Assembly (NCBI RefSeq): GCF_029784155.1
Contig: NC_073691.1
Coordinates: 123,442,714 to 123,506,713, forward strand
Source of the DNA: Uranotaenia lowii
Lineage: Eukaryota; Arthropoda; Insecta; Diptera; Culicidae
DNA length: 64,000 bases
Reading direction: 5' to 3'
Numbering within the stretch: the stretch's first letter is position 1; each line of letters opens with the position of its first letter. Positions 50,277-62,698 of the stretch are shown in pieces. The notes beneath the pieces are model-generated. The model saw only the letters and a program-made list of their open reading frames with translations. It was not told the DNA's origin and made no database searches. Both the position numbers and the translations under genes were made by a program.

Positions 50277-50689
50277 CAACATCCGTCACGCGAATAGAAA
50301 TCCAAGGTCTTTTGATACAATAGGTTCTCCGACTTTCACAGTAAAGCCCGGTTTACAGTTCTTGTGAACTCGAACTCGAACGTGAACGTGAACTCACCAC
50401 AGTGAAAAAATATTCCGCAGTGAAATGTCAAATCGGTCAAATCTTCAAAATTAGTAAGAGGTTTGTTCAACTGCGGGTAGAAATTGGTTTCGATCGGAAA
50501 ATGACAGATCATTCAACCAATGTTTTGATCGATACTTGTCGAACCAATGCTCAAATTTAAATTCAAATTTCTCAAAAAAACATATTGTTCTTCTTCAAAA
50601 CATATTCAGCTTTGAAAACGATTGATTTAATCAAATAATCCCAAAGTTCTTATCTTTGAATACAATGAATTTAAATTAAATTTTATGAA

Positions 50690-51195
50690 TTTAAAGTACT
50701 CCTAAAAAGTATTTATCGATCAAGGAGTAACGAGCTTTAGCGCTTCGTTTCTTTTGAAAAACTTATTGAAAGGATGCTATGAATATAACTTCTACAAGAT
50801 AGCCATTTTTGTTCTTGATTAAAAATTGACAAACAAAAATTTCAAAATTACTTTTAATTAGTGAAACAATTGAAAAGGTTTTTATTTAATTAAAATGCAT
50901 CAGTACTCTTTTGTTTGTTAATTTTTCTGCTTTTCAGTTCTCCTTAAAACACATTATTTTTGAATGATTTCATAAATTTTCATAATTATTTCCATACCTT
51001 TTCTGAAACACACATTTGAACAAAGCGGAATCTATTTTTTTATTTCAATGAAATCTGGCCATTCGATGATCTTCATTTACATTTGTTCGTTGAGAAGCTC
51101 TTCCAACAGGTACATTTATTCGTCGAGAAACTCTTCCAACAGGTGCAATTAAATGATGCCCAAGCGGGTTTTAAAGTTAAAAAAAAAAATCGTAT
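50690..51195. repeat. Dispersed repeat R, uninterrupted inverted copy
   Basis: Inverted relative to 20880-21006 plus 22261-22630. It is continuous at the point where the other copy carries a 1.25-kb element. It contains a 31-bp tandem duplication (CTCTTCCAACAGGT at about 51098 and 51129). AT-rich, non-coding. Confidence 0.7.
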
Positions 51196-54049
51196 GCGTT
51201 TCATTTCAAACTCGTAGTATTTTAAGCCTTTAATTGCCTTCAAATGTGCTTACAAATTAAAAAAACTAATTTTTTATGAAGCAAAATTTTTTCCGTCATC
51301 GGTGAAATTTTTTTCAGAATGCACATCCCGCATGGAGCAGTATGATACAATAACGATTCCCATCATCTTCTTCCCAAGACACCCAAAAGATTCCCTTTAT
51401 CGTTTTTGGATTGTTAATGAACGATTATGTTAATCGTTTTTTCATCAAATGGAATCGTTTAGACACAAATAACGATACAGGGAACGGGTTGTTAAGTAAA
51501 ATAACGATTCATTTTTTTGCTTTTTTCTAGAGATTTTTTTACAAAATTTAGCAAAAAGATAGATATAATCGTTTTCATATCATCCATTTCAATCCACTTT
51601 CACGATACAATGTATCTTTCAAAGATCTTTTCAAGATTGGCAGGAAAAAAAGAAAACGATACGTGTAATAAATTGTTCAAAATTATTTTATTTCTGAAAC
51701 TAAAGCATTTGATAATTATACTATTTTACATCTTTTTTCTACAAATTAGATGACCAAACAAGAAACAATTATATTTATTGCAAAATATACATATTAGTAG
51801 GAATAACATATTTTGTATACGATTAGTTTCTAATAACATAAATCAACTAGACCATTCTGTCTTCACGTTTACGTTCTTCCAAAATGCCGTCATTCGTCAT
51901 TCAATCCTCCTTGATCTTATATCCCTTATGATTTCAAGCATGGTTTAAATGTTACATAAATATAAATCACATTATAAATTACTGAACTACATATTTGTTG
52001 TATAGTTTTACTAAATTCTTCCTTTTTTCTAAATAAATATGCTTGCTCGCGTATCAGCGAAATCATTAATGTAAATAATTTTGCCTTCTGAAGGCTACAT
52101 TACACATTGGTTGTTAAATAAATAATAAATAAAAACAAAAATGTTAACATGGTTTTTTTTCAGAAAATTGGATTAATACTCGTCGTATAAGAAATTATCC
52201 TAATTGTTTGGCTCCTTAAAGCCTAAAGGTATGAGCCGTTTCAAATAAAGAATTTATAAAAAAAAAAGAAATTATCCTGATCGTTTTCGTTATTTAGTAT
52301 ATTTTCGATGGTCATCACATTTTCTTCATTGGTCATAAGTGTAATTTCTAGAATAGATAGTGTGAATTTGTGGCTAATTACAAACTTTGGACCTTAGACC
52401 AGAATATTGATTGCCAATTATAGTCATTATGTTTCATTTCCATTTGTACAGTTTTACGTTTTACTTTTGTCCTGTCTTTGTTGCCCCTGCATACTGTAAA
52501 ATTGGAAAAATGATGCAGATCTTATAAAATTTCATCGCTTTAAAACCTGAGTCAACGTTTTACGGAAACTGGCACATGTCGACCAATATTGACGTGGCAG
52601 TTGTGTTTCTTGACATCCGGCAAATTTCGATGGTAGTATTCTTTTCTTCGTTGCTACTATTGGCAGTCAAACCACCGACCTTCCGGACAATTGATGATGA
52701 TCAATTCCATTGATTTTCTGAGTAAATCCTTGGCCTATGTTGCGGTTAAAAAACAATTTTCAACTTCTCGGTGACATTTTAGGTTGAGCAGTTCTTAAAT
52801 TTTTTGCTGTTTTCGAGTTGGGAATGTTCCATGTAGACCAAGGTTTCGTTTTCTGACCAATAAATACCTGCAAAACCAAGAAAATTTAATGCTCAACAAG
52901 ACCAAGGCTAGGGATAAATAGTGGTTTGGAGTAAGTAGGAATTTATAGTTTTTGCCATTGATTCCTCGCTGGTTCCATTCCAATGCCGGCTGCACAGTGA
53001 TCCGAGGTACAAAGAATTGAACCAATGGGGGACCGAACTGTTCCCACCGATAGATTCAGTCGAAGCACATATTCTTTTTCATCCGGAAAAGAAACGAAGG
53101 TTTCATGGAAGAACGACCAATGCTTCTCTAAATATTTCATTTTTCCTGCGATTCAGGGCTGGAGTTCGAGTCTACGAGTTTTTCTTCCGAACCGTCTCTT
53201 TGATTCAGCAACAACTGTTTCTGAACTAAAATAAACACAAAATTCAATTAACAGAATTGAAACACTTACCAATTTCACTGCAACATACAACCGGAAGTGT
53301 AAATGGCGCTTTCCGAGCCTATGTTTTCTGATACGGTGCTAAGATTCGGGTTTTCCGCCGGGAACTCTCATCGAGGAAGAGGAAAACAATTTTCCGACCG
53401 ATTTTGCTGATCTACCAGCTGAACAACCTTGAAAAAAAAAAACAAAAAATAGAAAGTATTTTTACAAAACTTGCAAATTCCACCACCGACAGATGGTATT
53501 TCCGTGTATCAATTGTGCCATTGAAGCCAGTCCCTATTGCGTAATTCTTGGGCCTCGGACCTTCCGGAGGAACGTGTTCTTCCGGTAGTTTTTAATAGTC
53601 CAGTAACATTTAGTGGTCACCTCAAAGAAAACAAAAAAATGGAAACTTACCTTTTTTCTGCCAAGAGATTAACTCCGGAAGAATCTTTTGTGCCACCGAA
53701 GCTTCCTTATGATCCGTTCCGACCCGATAATGATACTCCGTGAGAAAAATGAACGATTTTATTTTTCTTTTTTTTAAGATAGTCAAGACACGTCTTTTGT
53801 GAGTTTAGACACACTGCACTAAGGTTCAAGAAAACTCAATTAAAGTATTGAATCATTCAACGTATCTTTCCGAAATATTTTTGTATCATTTATAGCGAAT
53901 ACGCATTAAACGCGGACACACGATTAGTCAAGTTATGAATCGCAACGATTATCGTAATCGGAGCAGAATAATACGGATGATTCGTTGTACGGTTTTCGAT
54001 TATGCGGGATTGCCATTCAGACGTGAAAATGAACGCGGAATTTATATTC
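51196..54049. other. eIF4E2 intron sequence with an unassigned GC-richer block
   Basis: 51.2-52.8 kb is AT-rich with scattered AACGAT repeats (51345-51500) and no gene. From about 52800 to 53750 the sequence is richer in GC and has minus-strand donor-like signals at about 53650 (AAAAAAG/GTAAGT) and 53270 (TTG/GTAAGT) with short open stretches between. It resembles the unique centres of the CAC...GTG elements, but no paired termini were found, and I cannot name a protein from it. Confidence 0.35.
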
Positions 54050-54330
54050 ACCACTCTTGTTCGTTTTCCGTTTTCACGTTCGCTCAGTGCGTTTACACTT
54101 CGAGCGGAATGTCAGTGAACGCGGAAAAAATATTCCGCAGTAAAAATCGGGGGAATTGAAATAAAATTAAGATTAAAGGGCTTTGAACAAGGAAATCAGT
54201 TCAAAAATAATCGTTCAACCATTCCGCATCTATTCCACCTAGTTTCGCAGCCATGAAATGCAGCATAGTCGAGTTTTTGAAGAATATAAGTTTTTTCATT
54301 TTCACGTTCGAAAGAACTGTAAATGCACCT
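54050..54330. repeat. GTGAACGTGAA-rich repeat, uninterrupted copy
   Basis: Matches 43843-43907 plus 44507-44710 and provides the unfilled site for the element at 43908-44504. Contains inverted ATATTCCGC/GCGGAAAAAATATT and ACGTTCGCTCAGTGCG motifs. Confidence 0.7.
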
Positions 54331-54332
54331 TA

Positions 54333-54539
54333 AGGCCGATGACATAGTGAGAGCGATGCGATGCGAATTGGCGAACGCGGTCAATGCGAACTCGAGCGGC
54401 GGAACAAATTGACATCTGCTTCGCCGCGTTGAGTATGTCAGGTTTAAGCGATTCACATACATTTTCATCAAATGTGGTTCGCCGCATTGAATCGCATTCG
54501 CCGGTTCGCATCGCATCGCACTCACTATGTCATCGGCCT
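54333..54539. mobile_element. 207-bp foldback element (AGGCCGATGACATAGTGAG ends)
   Basis: Inverted arms start AGGCCGATGACATAGTGAG and continue with repeated GCGATGCGATGCGAA; pairing extends about 80 bp with mismatches. A truncated relative with the same end begins at about 24813. The duplication is unclear because the TTAAG/TAAG flanks are ambiguous with the terminus. Confidence 0.75.
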
Positions 54540-54684
54540 AAGTAGGCGAGGAGTGAGCGGGGCTCTCAATGAGTTTGTTTATTTTTTGCTCAGCTTTTCG
54601 GTGGTTTGTTGTTAAACAAACTTCGTGAGTTCCGCATAGTTGCATGCACTGAAAATCGAAAATACCCAAACTTGAGAACTGCCA

Positions 54685-56762
54685 CACGCTCTTTTTTTTT
54701 AACTCAAAATTAAGTATGACCGAGGTTCAAAACATAGTTCGATTCTATCAACCCCCTGGCAACTTGACAGTTTAGTCGAGTTTGCTGTGCCGTCTTCAAA
54801 ATTGTAGATGTCGCACTAGTCGCGTTTGTTTACATGCATCCTGGGTCGTCCCTAGCAGCGGCAACGTTCATTTTCTATTGAAACCACTTGATTTTGTTTC
54901 GGCATCCTTGGATGCAATTCAACTGACGAAATACCATTTTAAAAGGGCACATAATCAAAAGTGATGCAACAAAGAAAAATAAATAACTTTATAATTAAAT
55001 TTTAAAATAGTTTTCAATGAAATTCGTAATTTTATTTCAATCAATTTGTGTTCCATTCTCAGTTTCAACTCAGTTTCAATTTTGTTTATAGCAAAGATTA
55101 CAAAATGGCCATCTTTCATCCGAATCCGTTGTGTTTTTGTTACAAGGCGTCACCAGATAGAGTTATGAGTTTCTTTCGTTAAACATAACGCGGTTTGAAA
55201 CAGTTCCGCTAAATTTTATCCAGCAGAATATTATGAAATATTAGTTTAACAAATATGTTGAGATAGTAAACACTGAGAATGAAAGTGGAAACGAGTTGAG
55301 GTGATGGCTTTGAATATGCACAAGTGACGTACAGATAAAATTTCGGCAAGTTTAATTAAAAAAAATAGTTCGTAGCATCAAATGTGAAGATTGCAGAAAT
55401 GAACTTTTCAATAGTTTTATTGGCAGCTTAGAAGTTAATGCCGATGTGCAGAATAACCGAGTTGGAGGTAAAAATTGTAGAACAAAATCATCAAAGTATA
55501 AACTTAGCATACTATTATGATATCATAATGAATCGAACTCTGACACGGGTTTCGAATGATGCACGGGATGTTTTTAGAAGATTAGCCGAACACATTTTGG
55601 ATCAAGTTGCTTTTGTTAACCATGGAGTCGGATGGAGTCCTTTGCTAAGCAACATAATGATTCTAAAGAATCTCTTCGAAAAAAACTAACAAAGTTAATA
55701 TTGTTTAGAAATGAATAAAAAATGTTGTTTTTTAAATTAACTATGCAATTAACCAATTACAAAGATTTTTGAATTAAAATTTGCTTGTGTATTTCATAAA
55801 TAAAAGCCATTTGAAATGCTGACTTTTTTGACCATATTATCGTGTTTTTCTTTAAACATCAACTCCTTTTCCGCTTAATAGGTGATTCTTAATCATTGTT
55901 TTTAAAAACTTTTTTTTTTTCAATAAAAAAAATATTTTTGAAATAATTTGTCGAACATTTCATTATCCACCCTTTCGATATGTTTGTTGAGTGAAATGAG
56001 ATTTTGACAGAACCAGAGAACCAGAAAAACTGGCACACGCGATTAGTATGGGAAACGTCAAGTTGCCAGGGGGTTGGATTCTATGAACTTAAAGTTAAGT
56101 ACCCTTTTTTCCTCCTTGCGATGGATCAAAACGGAGTTCGAACTGCGAACTCAAAATTGATCCCTTTTTTTCCTTCGGCGAGGGATCAAAGCTGAGTTCG
56201 ACCTTATGAACTAAAAATTGAACTCTCTTTGTTGGACTGAAAACACTTAGCGAGTTCAGTCCGAACCGAAACAGCAACCAACGAACACGTCGCAAAATTA
56301 TGTCGTTCCTGAACAATTACCGGAAGACTATAAAGGAACTTCATAATGAAATGCATGTTCACCGTGTCAGCGTAAAATTCTGTCCGTCATTGTCATCATA
56401 TGGTGAGCGGCTTGGAATGTCCGGAAACTTCCGGATGTTGTTTACTTCCCGTGGGAAGTAACATCCGGAAGTTTTCTTAGACCGGGAATGTCAAAACTTT
56501 CCACCGCTCTGTAATTGCAATGCAATGTACCGGAACAGCAGCATCCGGGTACAACAAATTTTAATCATCCTTTAATTCCCTGAAAATCAGCTACCCTCGA
56601 AAAAAAAGGATAAATTCGAGTTCGGCTGCCGAACTTAGTATTGAGTATGCCTATCAGAACTTAGTTTTGCTATTGCCCAGTCAAACTCAAAGTTGAGGGA
56701 AGCCACCGAAGTGCTGTTTTGAACCAAAACTACTTAATTTTGAGTTTAAAAAAAAGAGCGTG
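54685..56762. mobile_element. CAC...GTG element, copy 2, carrying a nested transposon
   Basis: Ends CACGCTCTTTTTTTTTAACT and, on the complement, CACGCTCTTTTTTTTAAACT, flanked by CA on both sides (54683-54684 and 56763-56764). Without the 1,336 bases of nested element and duplication (54749-56084) it is about 740 bp and matches 953-1628 along its length (shared AAACGGAGTTCGAACTGCGA and GAGCGGCTTGGAATGTCCGG). Confidence 0.8.
54749..56076. mobile_element. 1,328-bp transposon with perfect 20-bp ends and 8-bp duplication
   Basis: The ends CAACCCCCTGGCAACTTGAC are perfect inverted repeats. GATTCTAT flanks both sides (54741-54748 and 56077-56084), and the homologous element at 953-1628 has one GATTCTAT at the same place, so the insertion is proven. 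An 83-codon frame at 55438-55689 (plus) is the only notable ORF; it contains VGWSPLLSNIMILKNLF but I do not recognise a family. An 8-bp duplication fits hAT or P-type transposition. Confidence 0.88.
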
Positions 56763-58639
56763 CACCCGCCAAACCTTTGTTCAAGATCAGCGGTGTCATA
56801 TATACAGATTTTTCTGTATTATACAGATTTTTCAACGTCAATACAGATAAGATGCAGATACAGATTTTTATACAGAATTTTGAACATTACTACAGATTTA
56901 TACAGATTTTTTAGAAAAACCAATTGTTGATGAAATGGTTTCCACGGGCTAACTGAGCTAAATCTTTTTAAACCTTTATCTTTCGAACTGCAGTATACCG
57001 CAAATGCTTGCAACAGCACATATAATTTATCCAGACCATTAACTTCCACAAGTAAGCTTTTGTGAAGACTGTAACCATCATTATAGGTTAGTACGAGCTT
57101 TAATAGTCTCTTTTTCTCAACAGCATAACTTTATTGTTTTAACGGCAAATGATAGCCCCCCCAAACAGAGTACACAAATTTTGATAATAAAAACAGTATA
57201 AAACCTCTTCTCCTTAAGTTTGATATCTATAAAGTAGGGTGGTATTTAAGATTATCTCATAAAAAGAAAAAGATTGAGAATGATATAGAAAATTCTTATT
57301 TCAGATTCAATTAGGTTTGCATCCTGAGTTTTTTAATTCAAAACTCTTTAACTGAATAAACTAGGAGAACACTTTAGAATTTTAAAACAAATTCATTTCT
57401 TATACCATATGCAGTAATTTTTTTAAGCCAGCCCACTTATTGAAACCAGTTTTAGTTCATAAATACAGAAAAAAATTAGGCGTGATGTTTCTTAGACGAA
57501 ACTTTTCATAGTTAGTACTAAATGTGCTAAGAATTTAAAAATTAGAATTTCAGTTTTTATCGATAACACATGGCAGAAAATTTCAAGCAATATAAGAGTG
57601 ATATAAGCTCTTATTTTAAATATAAATACTAAAAATAGGTTAAAAAATGCATTCAATAAATTTATGCGCTGGCAAAACTACATGACAAAGATATAAAAAA
57701 AAAATTGTTTCAATTTAGTTATCGACTTTCTCGAGAACCGCGAGTAATTTTGACTTTGGAGGAAAAAGTGATAAAAGTTTCCGTTTTGTCATTTTTGTTC
57801 CAATTCAACAAAAAATGGAAATTTTGAACTAAATTTAATGAAAAAAATAAATCTTACATATTTCTTGAGGCACCAGTCAAAACGTTTTGTAGACTTCGGC
57901 AAGGTGGGGAAATAAGTTAAAATCCTAAATATCAAATTTAAAAAACTTTTTTGAATGATGCCAGATTTATTATTTAGATATTATTTAATTTGTTAAAGCG
58001 TTGTGTTTCTGAAACTAAAATATCTAAGCAAGATTGATTAAATGAAAGACAACAGAAAGGTTTGAAATCTGTTGTACGTATTCATGTATGTAGGTTTATT
58101 TTTGGGGTTTGAAAAAATATATTAAAATTTCTTTTTGAAATCGATTGATTTGAGTTTAGGAACCCTAAATCTTCCAAAATCAATTAAGTATTAAAACATA
58201 GGAAACATAAATGACTTTCCCTTGTGTAACTTTCAATCATAACTTGATTTTAATTTTCGTACTTAAATATACATTTTTGAATCTAAAGATTTTAGAAATA
58301 AGGTTGGGAAAATTTAGAAAACAGAAATCAGATTCTGAATTGGGAATAACATTCATAATTATATGGTTAATTATTTATAATTATAACTCAAAATCATTGA
58401 GCTAAATCTTAAGCCTTAATCGCCTTCCGATTTAGACAATTAAACCATAGTTTAAAAGTTTTCTGTATTAAAAAGAAAATATGCTCAACAAAATGCTATT
58501 CAAATGTGACAAACTTTTAAAATTTGTCCTAAGGTTGTTAGGTTGCGGCCAACAAAATTGCATGTTTTCATCTGGTGTGAGTTAATTAGCCTTTAATTAT
58601 AATTTTATATCTAACAAAAAAAAGCTAAGCAATCTAGAT

Positions 58640-60698
58640 CAGAGATGAGCAATTCGCGGTCCTCGAGACCCGAATGTGCGGCCCGCGAAGCCTTTCCGAA
58701 TTGAATTATTTTCGCAATTTTTGCCTGCGGTAGTTCGTTAGATATCATAAAATACCAGCCAATAAACCAGAAATAGTTGATACGGCGATGACTCGTTTAA
58801 ATATGTAATTTACGTGTTTCTGTTTGCATTTATCCCTCAATCATTCATATTGGTAACTTTTTTCCAGAAATGTAACATTCAATGTGTTTTTCAAAGGGAT
58901 AAGTGCAATATCATTGTCAGAAATGAAATATTGGAGTTTATTCTTATTTAAAATAAAATTTTCCTAATTTTTCTTGAGCGTTTTTAAATTCAAAATCGAT
59001 AACTAAATGAAAGTCGGCAAACGCAAATTAAAAAAATCGGAAGAATATTTATGAGCACATAATGATGATTTTCATATTTTTGTCAAAGATAAAGTTGTAT
59101 GTTAAATTAACTCAGTAGAAAATTTTTTTGAAAACATTATTATTTTAGCAAATTGGAAAAAATGCTTATTTCGTTAGCAATTGAATTAAAACTCAGCATG
59201 AAAAGTGCCGGAAAAAAATTTACATTCATGATAAAACCCTGTATTGTAATTTTGTATTTGAATACTATTATCTCTATCATAAGATTCTCTTATAAAGTGG
59301 CGCCATAAGAGAAATCTATGAAATTCATAAGATTGTCTTATGAAGCGAATGAATTCTTCAGATGAACACCTGCTTCAATGAGAGGTTGTTGTTTTTCATA
59401 AGAGTGTCTTATGGAAACAGAAAATGTTAGATCGAGATAATTGATGTTAAGAACATTCAATTTATTTTCTTGGTTATTTGTTACATATTACTTCGTGATA
59501 ACTATTAGCAGCACATCAACGCCCGATTCTAACAGTCATTCCGCCGCACCTCGCCCCCTTATCCTTTCCGCCGGCGAACATGCTGAAAGAAAACAAAAAA
59601 TCCTGTATAAGTTTACAAATAATTTAACGCTCACAAAAAATAAACTTACCCTTTAAAATAACAAAATACTTAGTATGTTGACGAAAAAATGACTGATGGA
59701 ATAAATTTGTTCATTGTATTTTCACAATGCCACTTCTTCTATTTTTCATAAGAACTTCGTATGAAAATTGAAAGAATCTCATAAGACTTTTATGAAAAAT
59801 TATTTTGGACGCAAAAAAGTGGTTCATAAGACGCCTCTTATGAAATTTATAATAAGATTTCCTCTGAGTATCTGATGTTATACCAAACTTTGACAAATTC
59901 AGTCTTTTCACTTGGTAAATAACAATTCATATTCAAAACGTTAAGATATTTTCTTCAACAGGCCTTCGAAACCTTTTCCCAGTGGCACTAAAGTTTAATT
60001 AATAAAATCTAATAAAAAATGCTAGAAAACAATAAAGAATGTAGACTCTCCTAAAATTTGCTTGGGAATCTGTGAAATTTTTGCTATTCCCAGGATTTCA
60101 GCAAATTTGGTTGACACGTTATATTAAAAATGTTTTTCGCGAATTGCAGGAAAAAAAATCAGGACTTCGTAGGGCCAATTTAAACTGTGGATTTTTTTGG
60201 AAATACGTACAGAAAAGCGAAATTAAGATCAGTGAATTTGAACCACAAAAAAATATATCTCTAGTTTTTTAGTTATTGCTGTGATATAGATACATAGCTC
60301 CAGAAGACTTTTAAAGAAAGTAATGAGTAGATACCGCCAGTTAAAATAAAAATGATTATTATATGGAAAGGCGTTAAACGTGTTTGTGCATCGTACGTTT
60401 TTAAGGAAAAATGTGATGCAAATGATGTCTTTGTTTGGAAGAACGAATGTTTGCGAAGAAGTTAAAGTTAATTGAAAAACTATTTTTTCAAAGATTTAAA
60501 ATAAATGATTTGAAATAAAAAAAATCGCTTAAAATTTGAAATTATTACGATTTAACTTTTTATTATCTAGCAAATCTTTTTGTTATTATCTATAGAGTTC
60601 GATAAATGATTGACAAGTTTTATTTCATATTAGCGCGGCCCACCGAGAATATTTTAAAATAAAACTGGCCCATTGGTTCAATAGGTTTCTCGCCCCTG
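58640..60698. mobile_element. Nested hAT-like element, 2.06 kb
   Basis: Starts CAGAGATGAGCAATTCGCGG and ends with the complement of CAGGGGCGAGAAACCT. The flanks are ATCTAGAT (58632-58639) and CTCTAGAT (60699-60706), an 8-bp duplication with one change. GCGGCCCGCG and GCGCGGCCCACC lie just inside the two ends. No transposase remains. Confidence 0.7.
59279..59860. repeat. CATAAGA-rich segment inside the nested hAT element
   Basis: CATAAGA or its complement TCTTATG occurs repeatedly in both orientations at 59279-59415 and at 59748-59845, with a plain centre containing short CDS-like and splice-like stretches (59440-59660). This looks like a third level of nesting, a short element with subterminal repeats, but exact ends and a target duplication were not resolved. 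Confidence 0.5.
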
Positions 60699-60927
60699 CT
60701 CTAGATAAAGTTCAATTAATGAAATAAGTTGTCAATTTGTGAATAATGAATACGTTAAAACCATCAAAACCAAAACTGATTTCCAAATAGCATATTAAGC
60801 GATAAGCTTACATAGAAAACAATAATATAAGTTTTTGGTCGTTAAAGTTCAAATACAGATAAATACAGATTTTTTCATGAGGCCGATACAGATTTTTTAA
60901 AAAACCATCTGACAACCCTGTTCAAGA

Positions 60928-61570
60928 TTGACAACTTAAGTTTGTGAAAAAATCACAGCTTGCCAATACGCCAAACTTGTCCTTCAAGCGGAGAACTGTT
61001 TTTTTGGGGGGTTTTTGTTGTAAGCGCATCTGATTCTGTTACCTCCATCGTGGCAGATTTAGGTTTGGGGGGTAAGTTCAAAGCGAAGGACTGTTTTTTT
61101 TTGGTGGATAACTTTTATTCCCGCTTCATTCGCAGAAAGTCTCGCATATACGATGATGTAGCTGCCTCTCCCAACCACTCTCCGGTGGTCGAGCGGTTAG
61201 TATCCTGAGATGGTAATCGCAAAGCCATTGCAGGTATGGGTGTGATTCCCGTACCTGCAGTAATTTTTTTATTTTGATTTTCATTTTATTGCAGTATCAG
61301 ATTTTGGGGGATGAGTTCTCCTTCAAGAGCTTAGCTTTGGGTTATGCTTCCAAAAGTCAAACCTGTAGGGAGGGAGTTTCATTCGGGTTGGCGGGGAAAG
61401 TTCTCAAGTTTGGGTATTTTCGAGGTTCAGTGTGGCCTACATAGCCAAAATGGCTGAATCGGGAATTCGAAATTCGGTAACACCTCCTGAATATATACAC
61501 ACTGTTCCGGATTGACAAAGAAAAATCACTGTATTTCTGACAGCAATAGCTTCAAAACTAAAATGTATTA
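60928..61570. other. eIF4E2 intron sequence with a tRNA-like module
   Basis: No gene. The tRNA-like stretch at 61183-61262 is described separately. T- and G-rich runs occur at 61000-61110. The rest is unassigned. Confidence 0.4.
61183..61262 (+). other. tRNA-like pol III module (possible SINE head or tRNA pseudogene)
   Basis: TCCGGTGGTCGAGCGGTTAG supplies an A box, and GGTGTGATTCCCGTACC at 61241-61257 a B-box-like T-arm with a changed TTC loop (TGTGATTC). It is followed by a T run (about 61265-61271) that could end pol III transcription. It shares GGTCGAG(A/C)GG and the overall layout with the module at 7202-7264. The acceptor stem is not convincing, so it is not called as a tRNA gene. Confidence 0.5.
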
Positions 61571-62695
61571 GGGGCCGTTCACTAATTACGTAAGCACGAT
61601 TTTGGAAATTTTCAACCCTCCCTCCCCCCCTGGTAAGACAAAGTAAGATTTTTCGAAACCCCCCCTCCCCCCCCTAGTAAGATCTTACGTTTTTAATTCT
61701 ATAAGAAATTGACACGTTTTTTTAAAACACAGCTTGAAAATATTAAAAATGTGTAATCCATGCTTCAAAGTAGAGCACTTTATAAATAAAACCTAATAAC
61801 TGTATTTGAAAAGCATAATTTATACAAAATAACAGCTGAAATGTCTTAAACGATTATAGAAAACATTAAATTTTAAGGACATAGCATGTTCGGGGTTACA
61901 ATAATCTTCAATAAATTTCCACAATCGAATAAACAATATAAAATCTATATTCCGATTTAAAAACAAGTGAGGGATCAGGTTAGCAGAAGGTTCATCAAAA
62001 ATGTTTGTTTTCGAACTAAAAATCATATAAATCAAAATTGGTGCGAAAATGTTTAACGACAATTACGTTGTTGATTAACCTAAAAGCTGAGATTCACTTC
62101 AGCGATAAGCGATAAAGTTTTACGATTTTTTTTGGTGAGTAGTTTGTAAAAGTTGGTACTGGCTTGGTTGGTATCACTGAAAAAACTGTCTAGAAATTTA
62201 TTATCTAAAATCCCCCATATCGCTTTTTAAAGACTTCTACTTGATGAAGCCATTTTCGAAATAAAATGTTTTCAAATCGTGGTGTCAGAACGCACCAATT
62301 CCCTTTTTGTTTCTATAAATTTCTCAATTAAAAAGATTGTTATGATGAAAAGCGAATAGCGACGATCTTTTTGAATAATGTGATTCAGTGTTTCTGATGA
62401 CATGTTGGTTTGAACTGGTTCTCTATTAATTTTATAGAATCAGCATCTTTTTTTTATTAATTAAAACAGATTAAAAGATTAATAACATAACATCAAAAAT
62501 TACCAACAAACAGGTAGTGAGAAATAAAAATAAAACCTGAGTAATATGGTTTCGTATGGCTGTGACGAATTATCAATGTAACATTTCTTACGTAAGATTT
62601 TTGGAAACCCCCCCTACCCCCCTAGTAAGAGATCGTAAGCAAATTTGAAACCCCCCCACCCCCCCTATGTGCTTACGTAATTAGTGAACGGCCCC
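61571..62695. mobile_element. Harbinger-like inverted-repeat element, 1.1 kb, TTA duplication
   Basis: Inverted ends GGGGCCGTTCACTAATTACG (27 bp in full) are flanked by TTA on both sides (61568-61570 and 62696-62698). GG-start termini with a 3-bp TTA target fit PIF/Harbinger elements. C-rich repeats with TAGTAAGA and CTTACG lie inside both ends (61610-61690 and 62590-62670). A minus-strand 80-codon frame (62062-61820) is not recognised, and no transposase is present. Confidence 0.82.
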
Positions 62696-62698
62696 TTA

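Larger units (their letters stand above)
56788..60919. mobile_element. hAT-like element, 4.1 kb, 8-bp duplication, with nested elements
   Basis: Starts CAGCGGTGTCATATATACAG; the right end reads CAGGGTTGTCAGATGG on the complement. The 8-bp TTCAAGAT flanks it (56780-56787 and 60920-60927). Near both ends ATACAGATTTTT is repeated many times (about 56805-56905 and 60855-60900). A second hAT-like element is nested at 58640-60698. The remaining 2 kb is AT-rich without a transposase. Confidence 0.82.

Noticed and set aside
52795..53743. New spliced host gene on the minus strand
   Set aside because: Donor-like signals and short open stretches exist, but no coherent exon chain, start or homolog was recognised.
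61183..61262. Functional tRNA gene
   Set aside because: The A-box and T-arm are good, but the T-loop is altered and no acceptor stem pairs; better read as a tRNA-derived repeat.
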